From NCBI GenBank assembly GCA_025363375.1, contig JANYDZ010000446.1, positions 1-9,049 on the forward strand: 9,049 nt of DNA, read 5' to 3'. Of the stretch, positions 1-6,893 are shown in pieces; the stretch's first letter is position 1; every line of letters starts with the position of its first letter. The notes beneath the pieces were generated by a model that was not told the DNA's origin, searched no databases, and saw only the letters and a program-made list of their open reading frames with translations. The DNA is from Hyphomicrobiales bacterium (lineage in GTDB: Bacteria; Pseudomonadota; Alphaproteobacteria; Rhizobiales; Beijerinckiaceae). The position numbers and the translations under genes are program-made.

Positions 1-406
1 GCAAAGCATGCAGTTTCGCGAAGGGCTCGTCGACGCCGGCGCAAACATCTTCGGCGAAAGCGCGCAGACGATCCGACGCGCGCGTCAACGCTGTCCCGCG
101 AAGGTACAGCTCGGGTGGAAAACGCTCGACCGCGCCCCGAACAACGCCATGAGTGTCCAACGTATCAACCTTGCACTCGACGCTGACGGTCAGTTCCGAA
201 ATGGGTCCGTCCACGGTGAATGCCTGCACGAGGTTGCCAAAACCATCCTCGCTAAACTTCATCCGGCAATCGGCGTTCACGTCGATGCGCCAATGCATGA
301 GGTGTTGCCCATCGAAATTGCGGGGGTTCAACCGACATGAATGGACGACCCCGCGCACGGCGGGCTCAAAATGATAGGATAGGTCCCGACAAATTTTGAT
401 CAGCAT
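1..406 (-). CDS. Transglutaminase-family protein, N-terminal fragment (cut by the window edge)
   Basis: Only the first 135 codons are present; the gene continues beyond position 1. The sequence shows an ATG at 406-404, eight bases after the alpha-E stop codon, with no strong Shine-Dalgarno. The translation begins MLIKICRDLSYHFEPAVRG and continues with NPRNFDGQHLMHWRID (residues 27-42), SEDGFGN (52-58) and GVVRGAVERFPPELYLR (87-103). This pattern is the bacterial transglutaminase N-terminal beta domain that precedes a papain-like Cys-His-Asp core. The core itself lies outside the window, so catalytic competence cannot be judged. Five cysteines occur in the visible part (residues 6, 24, 47, 78, 122). 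Family proteins of this type act as proteases or amidases or as transglutaminases and recur beside ATP-grasp and alpha-E genes. It is the third gene of the leftward cassette. Substrate unknown. Confidence 0.85.
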   Translation of the reverse strand, partial: MLIKICRDLSYHFEPAVRGVVHSCRLNPRNFDGQHLMHWRIDVNADCRMKFSEDGFGNLVQAFTVDGPISELTVSVECKVDTLDTHGVVRGAVERFPPELYLRGTALTRASDRLRAFAEDVCAGVDEPFAKLHAL

Positions 407-414
407 CGCGGCGT

Positions 415-1374
415 CTAGCTCAGGAGGTATTGATCGGTGATGGCTTGTCCCAACTTGCCGTTGTCATCGACGAATGATTCGATGAATTCGTGCAGCCCGT
501 TTTGAAAGACATCCTTGATCTTGGAATGTTCAAGACGCGTCATGACGCCGCGCGCCTGCCGCTGCGCGGGCCCCTGTTGTCCGTGAACGCGCCCCAGGGC
601 GTCGAGAAAGCGAACGATATTTTCGTAGCAGGAAATAAGCGAACGCGGCATTTCCTGTTTGAGAATCAGCAGGTCCGCGATCAACCAGGGCTTGATACCT
701 TCCCGGTAAACCCAATGATACGCGGTCAACGCGGAAACCGAGCGCAATATGGCGGTCCACTGGAAATAGTCGAGCGAGCCGCCGACCTGCTCGGTGTCCG
801 GCAACAGCAGGTGATATTTGACATCGAGCAGCCGCGCCGTGTTGTCTGCGCGTTCGATGTAGAGTCCAAGGCGCGAAAACCAGTAAGCGTCATTTCGAAG
901 CATGGTCCGATAGGCGGACCCGTCAAAATCCGCGGCGGTTCGTTTTACAAAGTCCAGAAATTGAGTGACGTGTTCGCGATTGTAGCCGCCATGTCCAATT
1001 TGATCGGACTCGAATCTTTTCATTTCATTCCAGGCGCCATTGATCGCCTCCCACATTTCGACGGTCAACGCCGTGCGCACGGCGCGAGCGTTGGCGCGCG
1101 CGAATTCGATGCAATTGCGAATGGACGAAGGATTGTCGGCGGCGAACGTGAGAAAGCCGACGACGCTCGCCTCGTCGGTAATTTCATGTTTTTCATGAAA
1201 CAATTCGTCCGCGCCCGAGGATTTCAGGGCGCTCTCCCATTCAATGCCAGCCCCGACATAAGCCTCCGGCAAGGTGGAAAGTCTCTGCGACGCTTCGACG
1301 ATGCGCGCCAGAAAATCCGCTCGCTCGACGTAGCGGGCAAGCCAGTACAAATTATCCGCCGTGCGCGACAGCAT
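415..1374 (-). CDS. Alpha-E domain-containing protein (DUF403)
   Basis: This 319-residue protein has the usual length of the alpha-E family. It starts MLSRTADNLYWLARYVERAD, the family signature. A second copy of the same helical motif appears at residues 164-186 (YWFSRLGLYIERADNTARLLD), so the protein looks like an internally duplicated all-helical fold. No signal peptide or membrane segment is visible; it is probably cytosolic. The ATG at 1374 lies 25 bp after the ATP-grasp stop and has AAGG about seven bases upstream. The stop codon is eight bases before the transglutaminase-like gene. The family has no established biochemical activity. Conserved linkage to circularly permuted ATP-grasp proteins suggests that it assists or templates a peptide-ligating reaction, which is inference. 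Family assignment is firm; the role is not known. Confidence 0.93.
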   Translation of the reverse strand: MLSRTADNLYWLARYVERADFLARIVEASQRLSTLPEAYVGAGIEWESALKSSGADELFHEKHEITDEASVVGFLTFAADNPSSIRNCIEFARANARAVRTALTVEMWEAINGAWNEMKRFESDQIGHGGYNREHVTQFLDFVKRTAADFDGSAYRTMLRNDAYWFSRLGLYIERADNTARLLDVKYHLLLPDTEQVGGSLDYFQWTAILRSVSALTAYHWVYREGIKPWLIADLLILKQEMPRSLISCYENIVRFLDALGRVHGQQGPAQRQARGVMTRLEHSKIKDVFQNGLHEFIESFVDDNGKLGQAITDQYLLS

Positions 1375-1399
1375 TCTCAGCCTTGCATCTGGTTCGAGT

Positions 1400-2863
1400 T
1401 CACTGAATCTGATTCTGGGTTTGTGGGGTTAAAATGGAAGCGTCATCGACGACCCAGGTATCCTTGGTGCCGCCCCCCTGACTTGAATTGACCACCAGGG
1501 AGCGTTCCTGAAGCGCGACACGCGTGAGGCCGCCGGGAACGACGCGCACGCCATCTGTCCCCGACAGTACGAATGGCCGCAAATCCACGTGGCGGGCGCC
1601 GATTCCCGACGGGAACAAAGCGGGGCAGGTTGACAGGGCGAGCGTCGGCTGCGCGATGAACCCGCCGGGATTATGCGCGAGTTTGGCGGCGAACGAAGCC
1701 ACCTCCTCCTTTGTGGCGTGGGGTCCCACGAGCATGCCATACCCGCCGGAGCCGCTGACTTCCTTGACGACAAGGGAGGCCAAATTGTCCAGCACGTATT
1801 TCAGCGCCTCCGGCTCGCGGCAACGCCAGGTAGGCACGTTTTTCAACAGCGGTTTCTCGCCGAGGAAAAACTCGATGATCTCCGGCATGTAGGTGTAGAT
1901 CGCCTTGTCGTCCGCTATTCCCGTGCCAACGGCGTTGGCAAGCGTGACGTTGCCCGCGAGATAAGCGCTCATCAGACCAGCGACGCCCAGCGTCGAATCC
2001 GGACGGAAAGCCAAAGGGTCAAGGAAATCATCATCGATACGGCGATAGATGACGTCAACGCGTCTGGGACCATAGGTGGTTCGCATGAAGACGACTTCGT
2101 CCCTGACGAAGAGGTCTCTTCCCTCGACGAGTTCGACGCCGAGTTTGTCGGCCAGAAACGAATGTTCATAATAGGCCGAATTGTACTGCCCGGGCGTCAG
2201 CAGCACCGTCACCGGCTCCGTACCGGCCGTGCCAGGCGCGACGGAACGCAAGGTGGCGAGCAGTTTGTCGGGGTAATCTTCAATTGGAGCGACCCGATGC
2301 TGCGCGATCAGATCGGGAACAAGGCGCATCATCACTTCCCGGTTCTCCAGCATATAAGAAACGCCGGAGGGAGTTCGCGCATTGTCTTCCAGCACGTAAA
2401 AGTCATTTTCGTCGATACGAACCACATCAATGCCGGCGATGTGCACATAGATATTGTGAGGTACCGGTCTTCCAGCCATTTCCGGACGAAACTGATCATT
2501 CTGATAAATCATCTCGGACGGTACGATGCCAGCGCGGACAATTTCGCGCGCGCCGTAAATGTCCGCGAGAAACATATTGAGCGCGCGCACCCTCTGTACG
2601 AGTCCCGCCTCGAGGCGCTCCCATTCCGAGCGGCCGAGCACGCGTGGAATAATATCAAATGGAATCAACCGCTCGGCCGCATCCGCGTCGCCGTACACCG
2701 CAAAAGTGATGCCGATCCGACGAAACAGCAATTCCGCCTGCGAGCGCCGCGACGCCAGAAATTCGGGCGGCGAATCCTTCAGCCATCGCGCGACCCGCTC
2801 ATAAACGCAGCGTACACCGCCGTCCGCCCGGGTCATCTCATCAAAGGCTTGCGCCAACTGCAA
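1400..2863 (-). CDS. Circularly permuted type 2 ATP-grasp protein
   Basis: This large cytosolic protein belongs to the circularly permuted ATP-grasp family (formerly DUF404/DUF407). Numbered from the chosen start, it shows LLFRRIGITFAVYG (45-58), FYVLEDNARTPSGVSYMLEN (155-174), YNSAYYEHSFLA (227-238), RRIDDDFLDP (274-283), a glycine-rich VKEVSGSGGYGMLVG (366-380), RHVDLRPF (424-431) and VNSSQGGGTKDTW (458-470). These are the nucleotide-binding and metal-binding blocks of the family, and none is missing. ATP-grasp enzymes join a carboxylate to an amine through an acyl phosphate; the substrate here is unknown. The start is uncertain. TTG at 2863 has GAGGGG about eight bases upstream and gives 487 residues beginning just before AFDEM, as is usual. 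An in-frame TTG at 2920 would give 506 residues but has no visible ribosome binding site. It is the first gene of the leftward cassette. Confidence 0.93.
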   Translation of the reverse strand: MQLAQAFDEMTRADGGVRCVYERVARWLKDSPPEFLASRRSQAELLFRRIGITFAVYGDADAAERLIPFDIIPRVLGRSEWERLEAGLVQRVRALNMFLADIYGAREIVRAGIVPSEMIYQNDQFRPEMAGRPVPHNIYVHIAGIDVVRIDENDFYVLEDNARTPSGVSYMLENREVMMRLVPDLIAQHRVAPIEDYPDKLLATLRSVAPGTAGTEPVTVLLTPGQYNSAYYEHSFLADKLGVELVEGRDLFVRDEVVFMRTTYGPRRVDVIYRRIDDDFLDPLAFRPDSTLGVAGLMSAYLAGNVTLANAVGTGIADDKAIYTYMPEIIEFFLGEKPLLKNVPTWRCREPEALKYVLDNLASLVVKEVSGSGGYGMLVGPHATKEEVASFAAKLAHNPGGFIAQPTLALSTCPALFPSGIGARHVDLRPFVLSGTDGVRVVPGGLTRVALQERSLVVNSSQGGGTKDTWVVDDASILTPQTQNQIQ

Positions 2864-2952
2864 ATCCGCCCCCTCAAGGTTCGAGCCCAAGCCCGAGATA
2901 TCAGATTGAACGACTAGCAAGCGTCATACCAGAAAAATCTTGGCTATTTGAA

Positions 2953-2978
2953 CGGCATGCCGCCCAATTGGCCGGCAT
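2953..2978. promoter_or_regulatory. Nested palindrome upstream of the ATP-grasp gene, possible operator
   Basis: ATGCCG (2957-2962) and CGGCAT (2973-2978) are inverted arms around a perfect inner palindrome, CCAATTGG (2964-2971). Across the 22 bp only one of eleven base pairs is mismatched (C at 2963 against C at 2972). The left arm is also shared with a second perfect palindrome, CGGCATGCCG (2953-2962), so CGGCAT occurs as a direct repeat exactly 20 bp apart. It lies about 90 bp before the chosen ATP-grasp start, where a dimeric repressor or activator could act. The binding protein is unknown and chance is possible. Confidence 0.35.
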
Positions 2979-3331
2979 AAGCGCGTTGATTTTTTTTGAA
3001 TTGCGCAAAAGTTGGGCGCCGAGCGACGTGAATCGGCTCTTCCCATCGATTGTCTCCGAACCAGGCCGCTCCCGCATCGCCTTAAAGAATTGCATCGACT
3101 GAAACTATCTGAGGACACGATCGACGGATCCCGTTGCGCCCCGTCAGATTGCCGGCGTTCCCGAGGCGCCGACACGCTGTTCAAACCGGCGGATCATTGG
3201 ACTTGCGGGTTTGCACGGCGTCAGATCCGCGACCTCATTCGTCATGCGAGCGCGCTGACCGGGAGGGTCGGTAAATCGCGGGGTCAACGCCCGGTCACTG
3301 GTCCAAAGTCCAGGACGAAATGGACGTTCGC

Positions 3332-3345
3332 ATGATCTGGATCAA
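3332..3345 (+). promoter_or_regulatory. FNR/Anr/FixK-type box in the ccoN promoter
   Basis: ATGAT-CTGG-ATCAA matches the FNR-family consensus TTGAT-N4-ATCAA at nine of ten defined positions, failing only at the first T. Its centre is about 73 bp before the ccoN ATG. Activation of ccoN operons by FNR, Anr, FnrL or FixK under low oxygen is established in many proteobacteria. Placing the box at -41.5 puts the transcript start near 3380, leaving a leader of about 30 nt. Which regulator of this family binds cannot be told from the site. Confidence 0.85.
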
Positions 3346-3370
3346 ATCGCGGCGATGGTCGCCGAGGCAC

Positions 3371-3376
3371 TGTAGT
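3371..3376 (+). promoter_or_regulatory. Weak -10-like element for ccoN
   Basis: TGTAGT matches the sigma-70 -10 hexamer at four of six positions. It begins 25 bases after the end of the FNR-type box, about three bases farther than in a textbook class II FNR promoter. No -35 element is seen, which is usual for activator-dependent promoters. The position is plausible but unproven. Confidence 0.35.
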
Positions 3377-3411
3377 CAGACGCAAACAGCGGTTAGCGAC
3401 AAGGGTCAGGC

Positions 3412-5067
3412 ATGCAACAAGCCGTTGCGAAAAAATCCATGCATGCAGGCGAATTCGGCCTCGTTATTTTCTTCGGCGTGACGGCGCTTCTTTGTCTGGT
3501 TGTCGCGGCGAAAACGACCGAGCCGGCCTTCGCATTTCACGCCGCGCTGGGCGTCGCCGGCAGCCTTGTCGCCGTGTTCGCGATCTTCAATCGCTACTAT
3601 GAGCGTCCCGCGGCAGAGCCGCAGCTCGAAATAGACGGCAAGCCCAATTACAACATGGGTCCGGTCAAGTTTGCGACGATCGCCGCCATTTTCTGGGGTT
3701 TCGCGGGCATGGCCGTGGGGCTGATCATCGCGCTGCAGCTTGCCTATCCCGATCTGAATTTTGAACCATGGCTCAATTTCGGCCGGATGCGCCCCCTGCA
3801 CACTTCCGCCGTGATTTTCGCATTCGGCGGCAACGTGCTTCTGGCGACATCGTTTTATGTGGCGCAACGCACGTGCCGCGCGAGATTGGCGGGCGATCTG
3901 GCGCCCTGGTTCGTCGTTTTAGGCTATCAGTTCTTTATCGTCATCGCCGGCACGGGTTATCTGCTCGGGATCACGCAGAGCAAGGAATACGCGGAACCGG
4001 AATGGTACGCCGATTTGTGGCTGACCATCGTTTGGGTGACGTATTTGCTGGTTTTTCTTGGCACGCTCATTCGGCGCAAGGAACCGCATATCTACGTCGC
4101 AAATTGGTTCTATCTGGCGTTCATCGCGACGGTCGCCGTCCTGCATCTGGGCAACGGCCTCGCTCTGCCGGTCTCCGTATTCTCTTCGAAATCGTACATT
4201 GCCTGGGGCGGCGTGCAGGACGCCATGTTCCAATGGTGGTACGGCCACAACGCCGTCGGCTTCTTCCTGACCGCCGGTTTCCTTGCGATCATGTACTATT
4301 TCATTCCAAAGCGCGCCGAACGGCCGATCTATTCGTATCGATTGTCCATCATCCACTTCTGGGCCGTCATCTTTCTCTATATCTGGGCGGGGCCGCATCA
4401 TCTGCATTACACGGCTCTGCCCGATTGGGCGCAAACACTCGGCATGACGTTCTCCATCATGCTTTGGATGCCTTCGTGGGGCGGCATGATCAACGGATTG
4501 CTCACCTTGTCGGGCGCATGGGACAAGCTGCGCACCGACCCCGTGTTGCGCATGATGGTGGTGTCCGTGGCCTTTTACGGCATGGCGACTTTCGAGGGCC
4601 CCATGATGTCGATCAAAGTCGTCAACTCGCTGTCGCACTACACGGACTGGACGATTGGGCACGTTCACTCGGGAGCCTTGGGCTGGAACGCCTACGTGTC
4701 CTTTGGCGCGATATACTGCCTCGTGCCCTGGCTGTGGGGCAAGCGTGAACTCTACTCGCTGAAGCTGGTGAACTGGCACTTTTGGATTTCGACCATCGGC
4801 ATCGTTCTGTACATCACGGCGATGTGGGTTTCGGGCATCCTCCAGGGGCTGATGTGGCGCTCGTACACCGCGCTGGGGTATCTCGAGTATTCCTTCATCG
4901 AGACGGTCGCTGCGATGCATCCTTTCTATGTCATCCGCGCGCTCGGCGGGCTGCTCTTTATCCTGGGCTACACGCTCATGATCTACAATATCTGGATGAC
5001 GATCCGCATGAAGGAGGAGCCGGTTAATTCCGCCGCTTTCACGCCCTCGTTTCATCCCGCCGAATAA
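3412..5067 (+). CDS. ccoN: cbb3-type cytochrome c oxidase subunit I
   Basis: This is the catalytic haem-copper subunit of the cbb3 oxidase, an inner-membrane protein that reduces O2 to water with high affinity and pumps protons. The ligands are visible: His130 (RPLHTSAV) and His419 for low-spin haem b, His417 (TIGHVH) for haem b3, and His279 (WYGHN), His329 and His330 (GPHHLHY) for CuB. Tyr389 in AFYGMATFEGPMM is the probable active-site tyrosine, located in helix VII as in C-type oxidases. Two extra hydrophobic segments precede the core (about 15-33 and 39-58), as in rhizobial FixN, giving 551 residues. The ATG at 3412 follows AAGGG at 3401-3405. It is the first gene of the operon, downstream of an FNR-type box; ccoO follows after 10 bp. 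No key residue is missing. Confidence 0.98.
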   Translation: MQQAVAKKSMHAGEFGLVIFFGVTALLCLVVAAKTTEPAFAFHAALGVAGSLVAVFAIFNRYYERPAAEPQLEIDGKPNYNMGPVKFATIAAIFWGFAGMAVGLIIALQLAYPDLNFEPWLNFGRMRPLHTSAVIFAFGGNVLLATSFYVAQRTCRARLAGDLAPWFVVLGYQFFIVIAGTGYLLGITQSKEYAEPEWYADLWLTIVWVTYLLVFLGTLIRRKEPHIYVANWFYLAFIATVAVLHLGNGLALPVSVFSSKSYIAWGGVQDAMFQWWYGHNAVGFFLTAGFLAIMYYFIPKRAERPIYSYRLSIIHFWAVIFLYIWAGPHHLHYTALPDWAQTLGMTFSIMLWMPSWGGMINGLLTLSGAWDKLRTDPVLRMMVVSVAFYGMATFEGPMMSIKVVNSLSHYTDWTIGHVHSGALGWNAYVSFGAIYCLVPWLWGKRELYSLKLVNWHFWISTIGIVLYITAMWVSGILQGLMWRSYTALGYLEYSFIETVAAMHPFYVIRALGGLLFILGYTLMIYNIWMTIRMKEEPVNSAAFTPSFHPAE

Positions 5068-5077
5068 GGATCGAACG

Positions 5078-5842
5078 ATGACGGACAGAGCGGCTTCCAA
5101 ACCTAACGCGACCTGGTGGACGCGGCACCACAAGCTGGAAACAAATTCGATCTTTTTGTTGATAGGCGTTCTGATCGCCATCTCCTTTGGCGGCCTCGTT
5201 GAAATAGCGCCTTTGTTCTTTCTGCAAAGCACGATCGAAAAAGTGGAGGGAATGCGGCCATATACGCCGCTCGAACTCGCCGGGCGCAACATATACGTCC
5301 GCGAGGGCTGTTATCTTTGTCACAGTCAGATGATCCGCGCCCTGCGCGACGAGGTCGAGCGATATGGCCATTATTCGCTCGCCGCGGAAAGCATGTACGA
5401 TCATCCGTTTCAGTGGGGATCAAAGCGCAACGGCCCGGATCTGGCGCGCGTCGGCGACAAATACTCGGACGCATGGCACGTCGCGCACCTCAACGAACCG
5501 CGCGCTCTCGTACCCCAATCCATCATGCCGAAGTATGCTTTCCTGGCGAAAACGGAACTCGACTTCGGACTGATAGCGGATCACCTGCGCGTCAATCGCG
5601 CCGTCGGCGTTCCCTACACCGATGAAATGATCGCCAGAGCGAAATTGGACCTGAAGGCGCAGGTTGATCCAGACGGCCCCGATGCCGAAGCCTTCCTGAG
5701 CCGCTATCCCAAGACGAAACTGCGAAAGTTCGACGCGGATCATCGCGAAATCACCGAGGCGGACGCGCTGATCGCCTATATGCAAATGCTGGGCACGCTC
5801 GTCGAATTCAAACTTTACGACGACAAAGCCGCGCTTCGCTGA
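5078..5842 (+). CDS. ccoO: cbb3-type cytochrome c oxidase subunit II (mono-haem)
   Basis: This is a membrane-anchored mono-haem cytochrome c that passes electrons from CcoP to CcoN. A single hydrophobic anchor lies at about residues 24-49 (IFLLIGVLIAISFGGLVEIA), so the haem domain faces the periplasm. The haem c motif is CYLCH (Cys78, Cys81, His82), and the likely axial methionine is Met150 in SIMPKY. RNGPDLARVGDKYSDAWH (117-134) and the C-terminal ALIAYMQMLGT are typical of the family. The length of 254 residues is close to that of rhizobial FixO. The ATG at 5078 has AAGGA at 5066-5070, which overlaps the ccoN stop codon and suggests translational coupling. ccoQ begins 10 bp downstream. Confidence 0.97.
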   Translation: MTDRAASKPNATWWTRHHKLETNSIFLLIGVLIAISFGGLVEIAPLFFLQSTIEKVEGMRPYTPLELAGRNIYVREGCYLCHSQMIRALRDEVERYGHYSLAAESMYDHPFQWGSKRNGPDLARVGDKYSDAWHVAHLNEPRALVPQSIMPKYAFLAKTELDFGLIADHLRVNRAVGVPYTDEMIARAKLDLKAQVDPDGPDAEAFLSRYPKTKLRKFDADHREITEADALIAYMQMLGTLVEFKLYDDKAALR

Positions 5843-5852
5843 GGACATTGAA

Positions 5853-6008
5853 ATGGCGACGACATACACGTGGCTGGCGCAATTCGCTCAATCCGCTGGC
5901 GTGCTTTATTTCTTCGCGATCTTCCTGGGGGCGCTCGTTTACGCGCTCCGGTCGGGCAATCGCGGGAAATTCGATCGCGCCGCGCAAATTCCCTTGCGGG
6001 AGGATTAA
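5853..6008 (+). CDS. ccoQ: cbb3-type cytochrome c oxidase small subunit CcoQ
   Basis: This short gene of 51 codons sits between ccoO and ccoP. Its product begins MATTYTWLAQFAQSAGVLYF, contains one membrane helix at about residues 16-33 (GVLYFFAIFLGALVYALR), and ends in a basic, polar tail RSGNRGKFDRAAQIPLRED. Size, topology and position match CcoQ/FixQ, a small subunit reported to stabilise the oxidase or protect it against oxygen. GAGGA at 5841-5845 overlaps the ccoO stop codon and lies seven bases before the ATG. Its TAA is three bases before the ccoP start, and the ccoP ribosome binding site lies within its last codons. CcoQ sequences are poorly conserved, so the call rests on context as well as sequence. 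Confidence 0.93.
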   Translation: MATTYTWLAQFAQSAGVLYFFAIFLGALVYALRSGNRGKFDRAAQIPLRED

Positions 6009-6011
6009 ATC

Positions 6012-6893
6012 ATGACGACGCAGGGACAGAGCGACTTTGATCCGGTCAGCGGCCGGACCACAACCGGTCATGAATGGGACGGCATCCGCGAGCTCAATAC
6101 GCCCTTGCCACGCTGGTGGCTGTGGACCTTTTACGCGACAATTCTTTGGTCGGTCGCCTATTGGGTTGCCTATCCATCATGGCCGCTGGCGACGAGTTTC
6201 GCCGGCGGCGCTTTTGGCTGGACGTCGCGCGGCGCGGTCAGTGCGGAGATCGACGCGCTCAACGAGCGGCGCGCGTCGCAAGGAGCCGGGCTCGCGTCCG
6301 CGACTTTCGCGGCCATCGCGCGCGATCCAAAATTGATGTCGATTGCGCTGGCGCAAGGAAGGGTCGCGTTCGCGGACAATTGCGCGCCGTGTCATGGCGC
6401 GGGCGGCGGCGGCGGCGTGAACTTTCCCAATCTGGCGGACGACGACTGGTTGTGGGGCGGGACGCTCGAGGAAATCGCCGCCACGATCACGAACGGCGTC
6501 CGCGTGGACGGCGTCAAGGCGACGCGGTTGAGCCTCATGCCGGCCTTCGGCAAGGACAATCTGCTGAACGCCGATGAAATCCTCGCCGTCGCCAATCATG
6601 TGCGCTCGCTTGCGGGTCTGGACACGCAAAAAGGCGCAAACCTCGCGTTGGGCGCGAAAACCTTCGGCGACGCCTGCGCTTCTTGCCACGGCCCAGGCGG
6701 CAAGGGGAATCCGATGGTCGGCGCACCCAATCTGACGGACGCGATCTGGTTGTATGGATCGGAAATCCCGTCGATCGTCGCGACGATCAGCAATCCGCGC
6801 AACGGCGTCATGCCCGCCTGGGGCGGACGACTCGATCCCGTGACGATCAAATCGCTCGCGCTCTATGTGCACAGCCTTGGCGGCGGCAAATGA
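6012..6893 (+). CDS. ccoP: cbb3-type cytochrome c oxidase subunit III (di-haem)
   Basis: CcoP is a membrane-anchored di-haem cytochrome c that takes electrons from soluble cytochrome c or the bc1 complex and hands them to CcoO. The N-terminus HEWDGIRELNTPLPRWW (20-36) is diagnostic, followed by an anchor helix at about 35-54. The first haem motif is CAPCH (Cys124, Cys127, His128) with likely ligand Met176 in LMPAFG. The second is CASCH (Cys222, Cys225, His226) with Met267 in VMPAWGG. The protein has 293 residues, normal for the family. Five glycines after the first haem motif are encoded by five consecutive GGC codons. GGGAGG at the end of ccoQ serves as ribosome binding site. The stop codon overlaps the ccoG start in ATGA. 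Confidence 0.97.
   Translation: MTTQGQSDFDPVSGRTTTGHEWDGIRELNTPLPRWWLWTFYATILWSVAYWVAYPSWPLATSFAGGAFGWTSRGAVSAEIDALNERRASQGAGLASATFAAIARDPKLMSIALAQGRVAFADNCAPCHGAGGGGGVNFPNLADDDWLWGGTLEEIAATITNGVRVDGVKATRLSLMPAFGKDNLLNADEILAVANHVRSLAGLDTQKGANLALGAKTFGDACASCHGPGGKGNPMVGAPNLTDAIWLYGSEIPSIVATISNPRNGVMPAWGGRLDPVTIKSLALYVHSLGGGK
6402..6416 (+). repeat. GGC trinucleotide tract, five units, inside ccoP
   Basis: Five identical GGC codons encode Gly131-Gly135, just after the first haem-binding motif. It is in frame, so gain or loss of a unit would only change the glycine loop length. Confidence 0.7.

Larger units (their letters stand above)
2864..3411. other. Divergent intergenic region, non-coding
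   Basis: About 550 bp separate the ATP-grasp gene (leftward) from ccoN (rightward). I found no convincing gene here: the open frames at 3012-3335 (+), 2901-3095 (-) and 2924-3184 (-) resemble no family and are arginine- and serine-rich, as expected of chance frames in GC-rich DNA. The left side holds a nested palindrome (2953-2978) and an eight-base T tract (2990-2997). The right side holds an FNR-type box (3332-3345), a short dyad (3351-3363) and a weak -10-like hexamer. In the stretch from about 3000 to 3330 I see nothing else that I can support. Confidence 0.7.

Noticed and set aside
490..1491. Long plus-strand open frame (333 codons) opposite the alpha-E gene
   Set aside because: It lies antisense to a gene with a clear family match, has no recognisable domain, and is explained by GC-rich codon bias.
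1673..2917. Long plus-strand open frame (414 codons) opposite the ATP-grasp gene
   Set aside because: It is the shadow of the ATP-grasp gene; its translation is rich in Arg and His with no family resemblance.
2901..2927. Eight-codon leader-like open frame (MTLASRSI) upstream of the ATP-grasp gene
   Set aside because: It has no ribosome binding site and no attenuator-like hairpin pair, so it is probably chance.
2953..2997. Palindrome followed by a T8 tract, as a rho-independent terminator on the plus strand
   Set aside because: The T tract starts about 11 bases after the stem and no plus-strand gene ends upstream of it, so an operator or promoter role is more likely.
3012..3335. Plus-strand open frame (107 codons) in the divergent intergenic region
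   Set aside because: Composition is Arg/Ser-rich, no family is recognised, no ribosome binding site is convincing, and the frame ends just as the FNR box begins.
3919..5292. Long minus-strand open frame (457 codons) opposite ccoN and ccoO
   Set aside because: It crosses two real genes in antisense and has the low-complexity charged composition of a shadow frame.
6683..6889. Upstream extension of the ccoG frame inside ccoP
   Set aside because: It overlaps the second haem domain of ccoP, and the added residues do not match CcoG; the ATGA junction at 6890 gives the family N-terminus.
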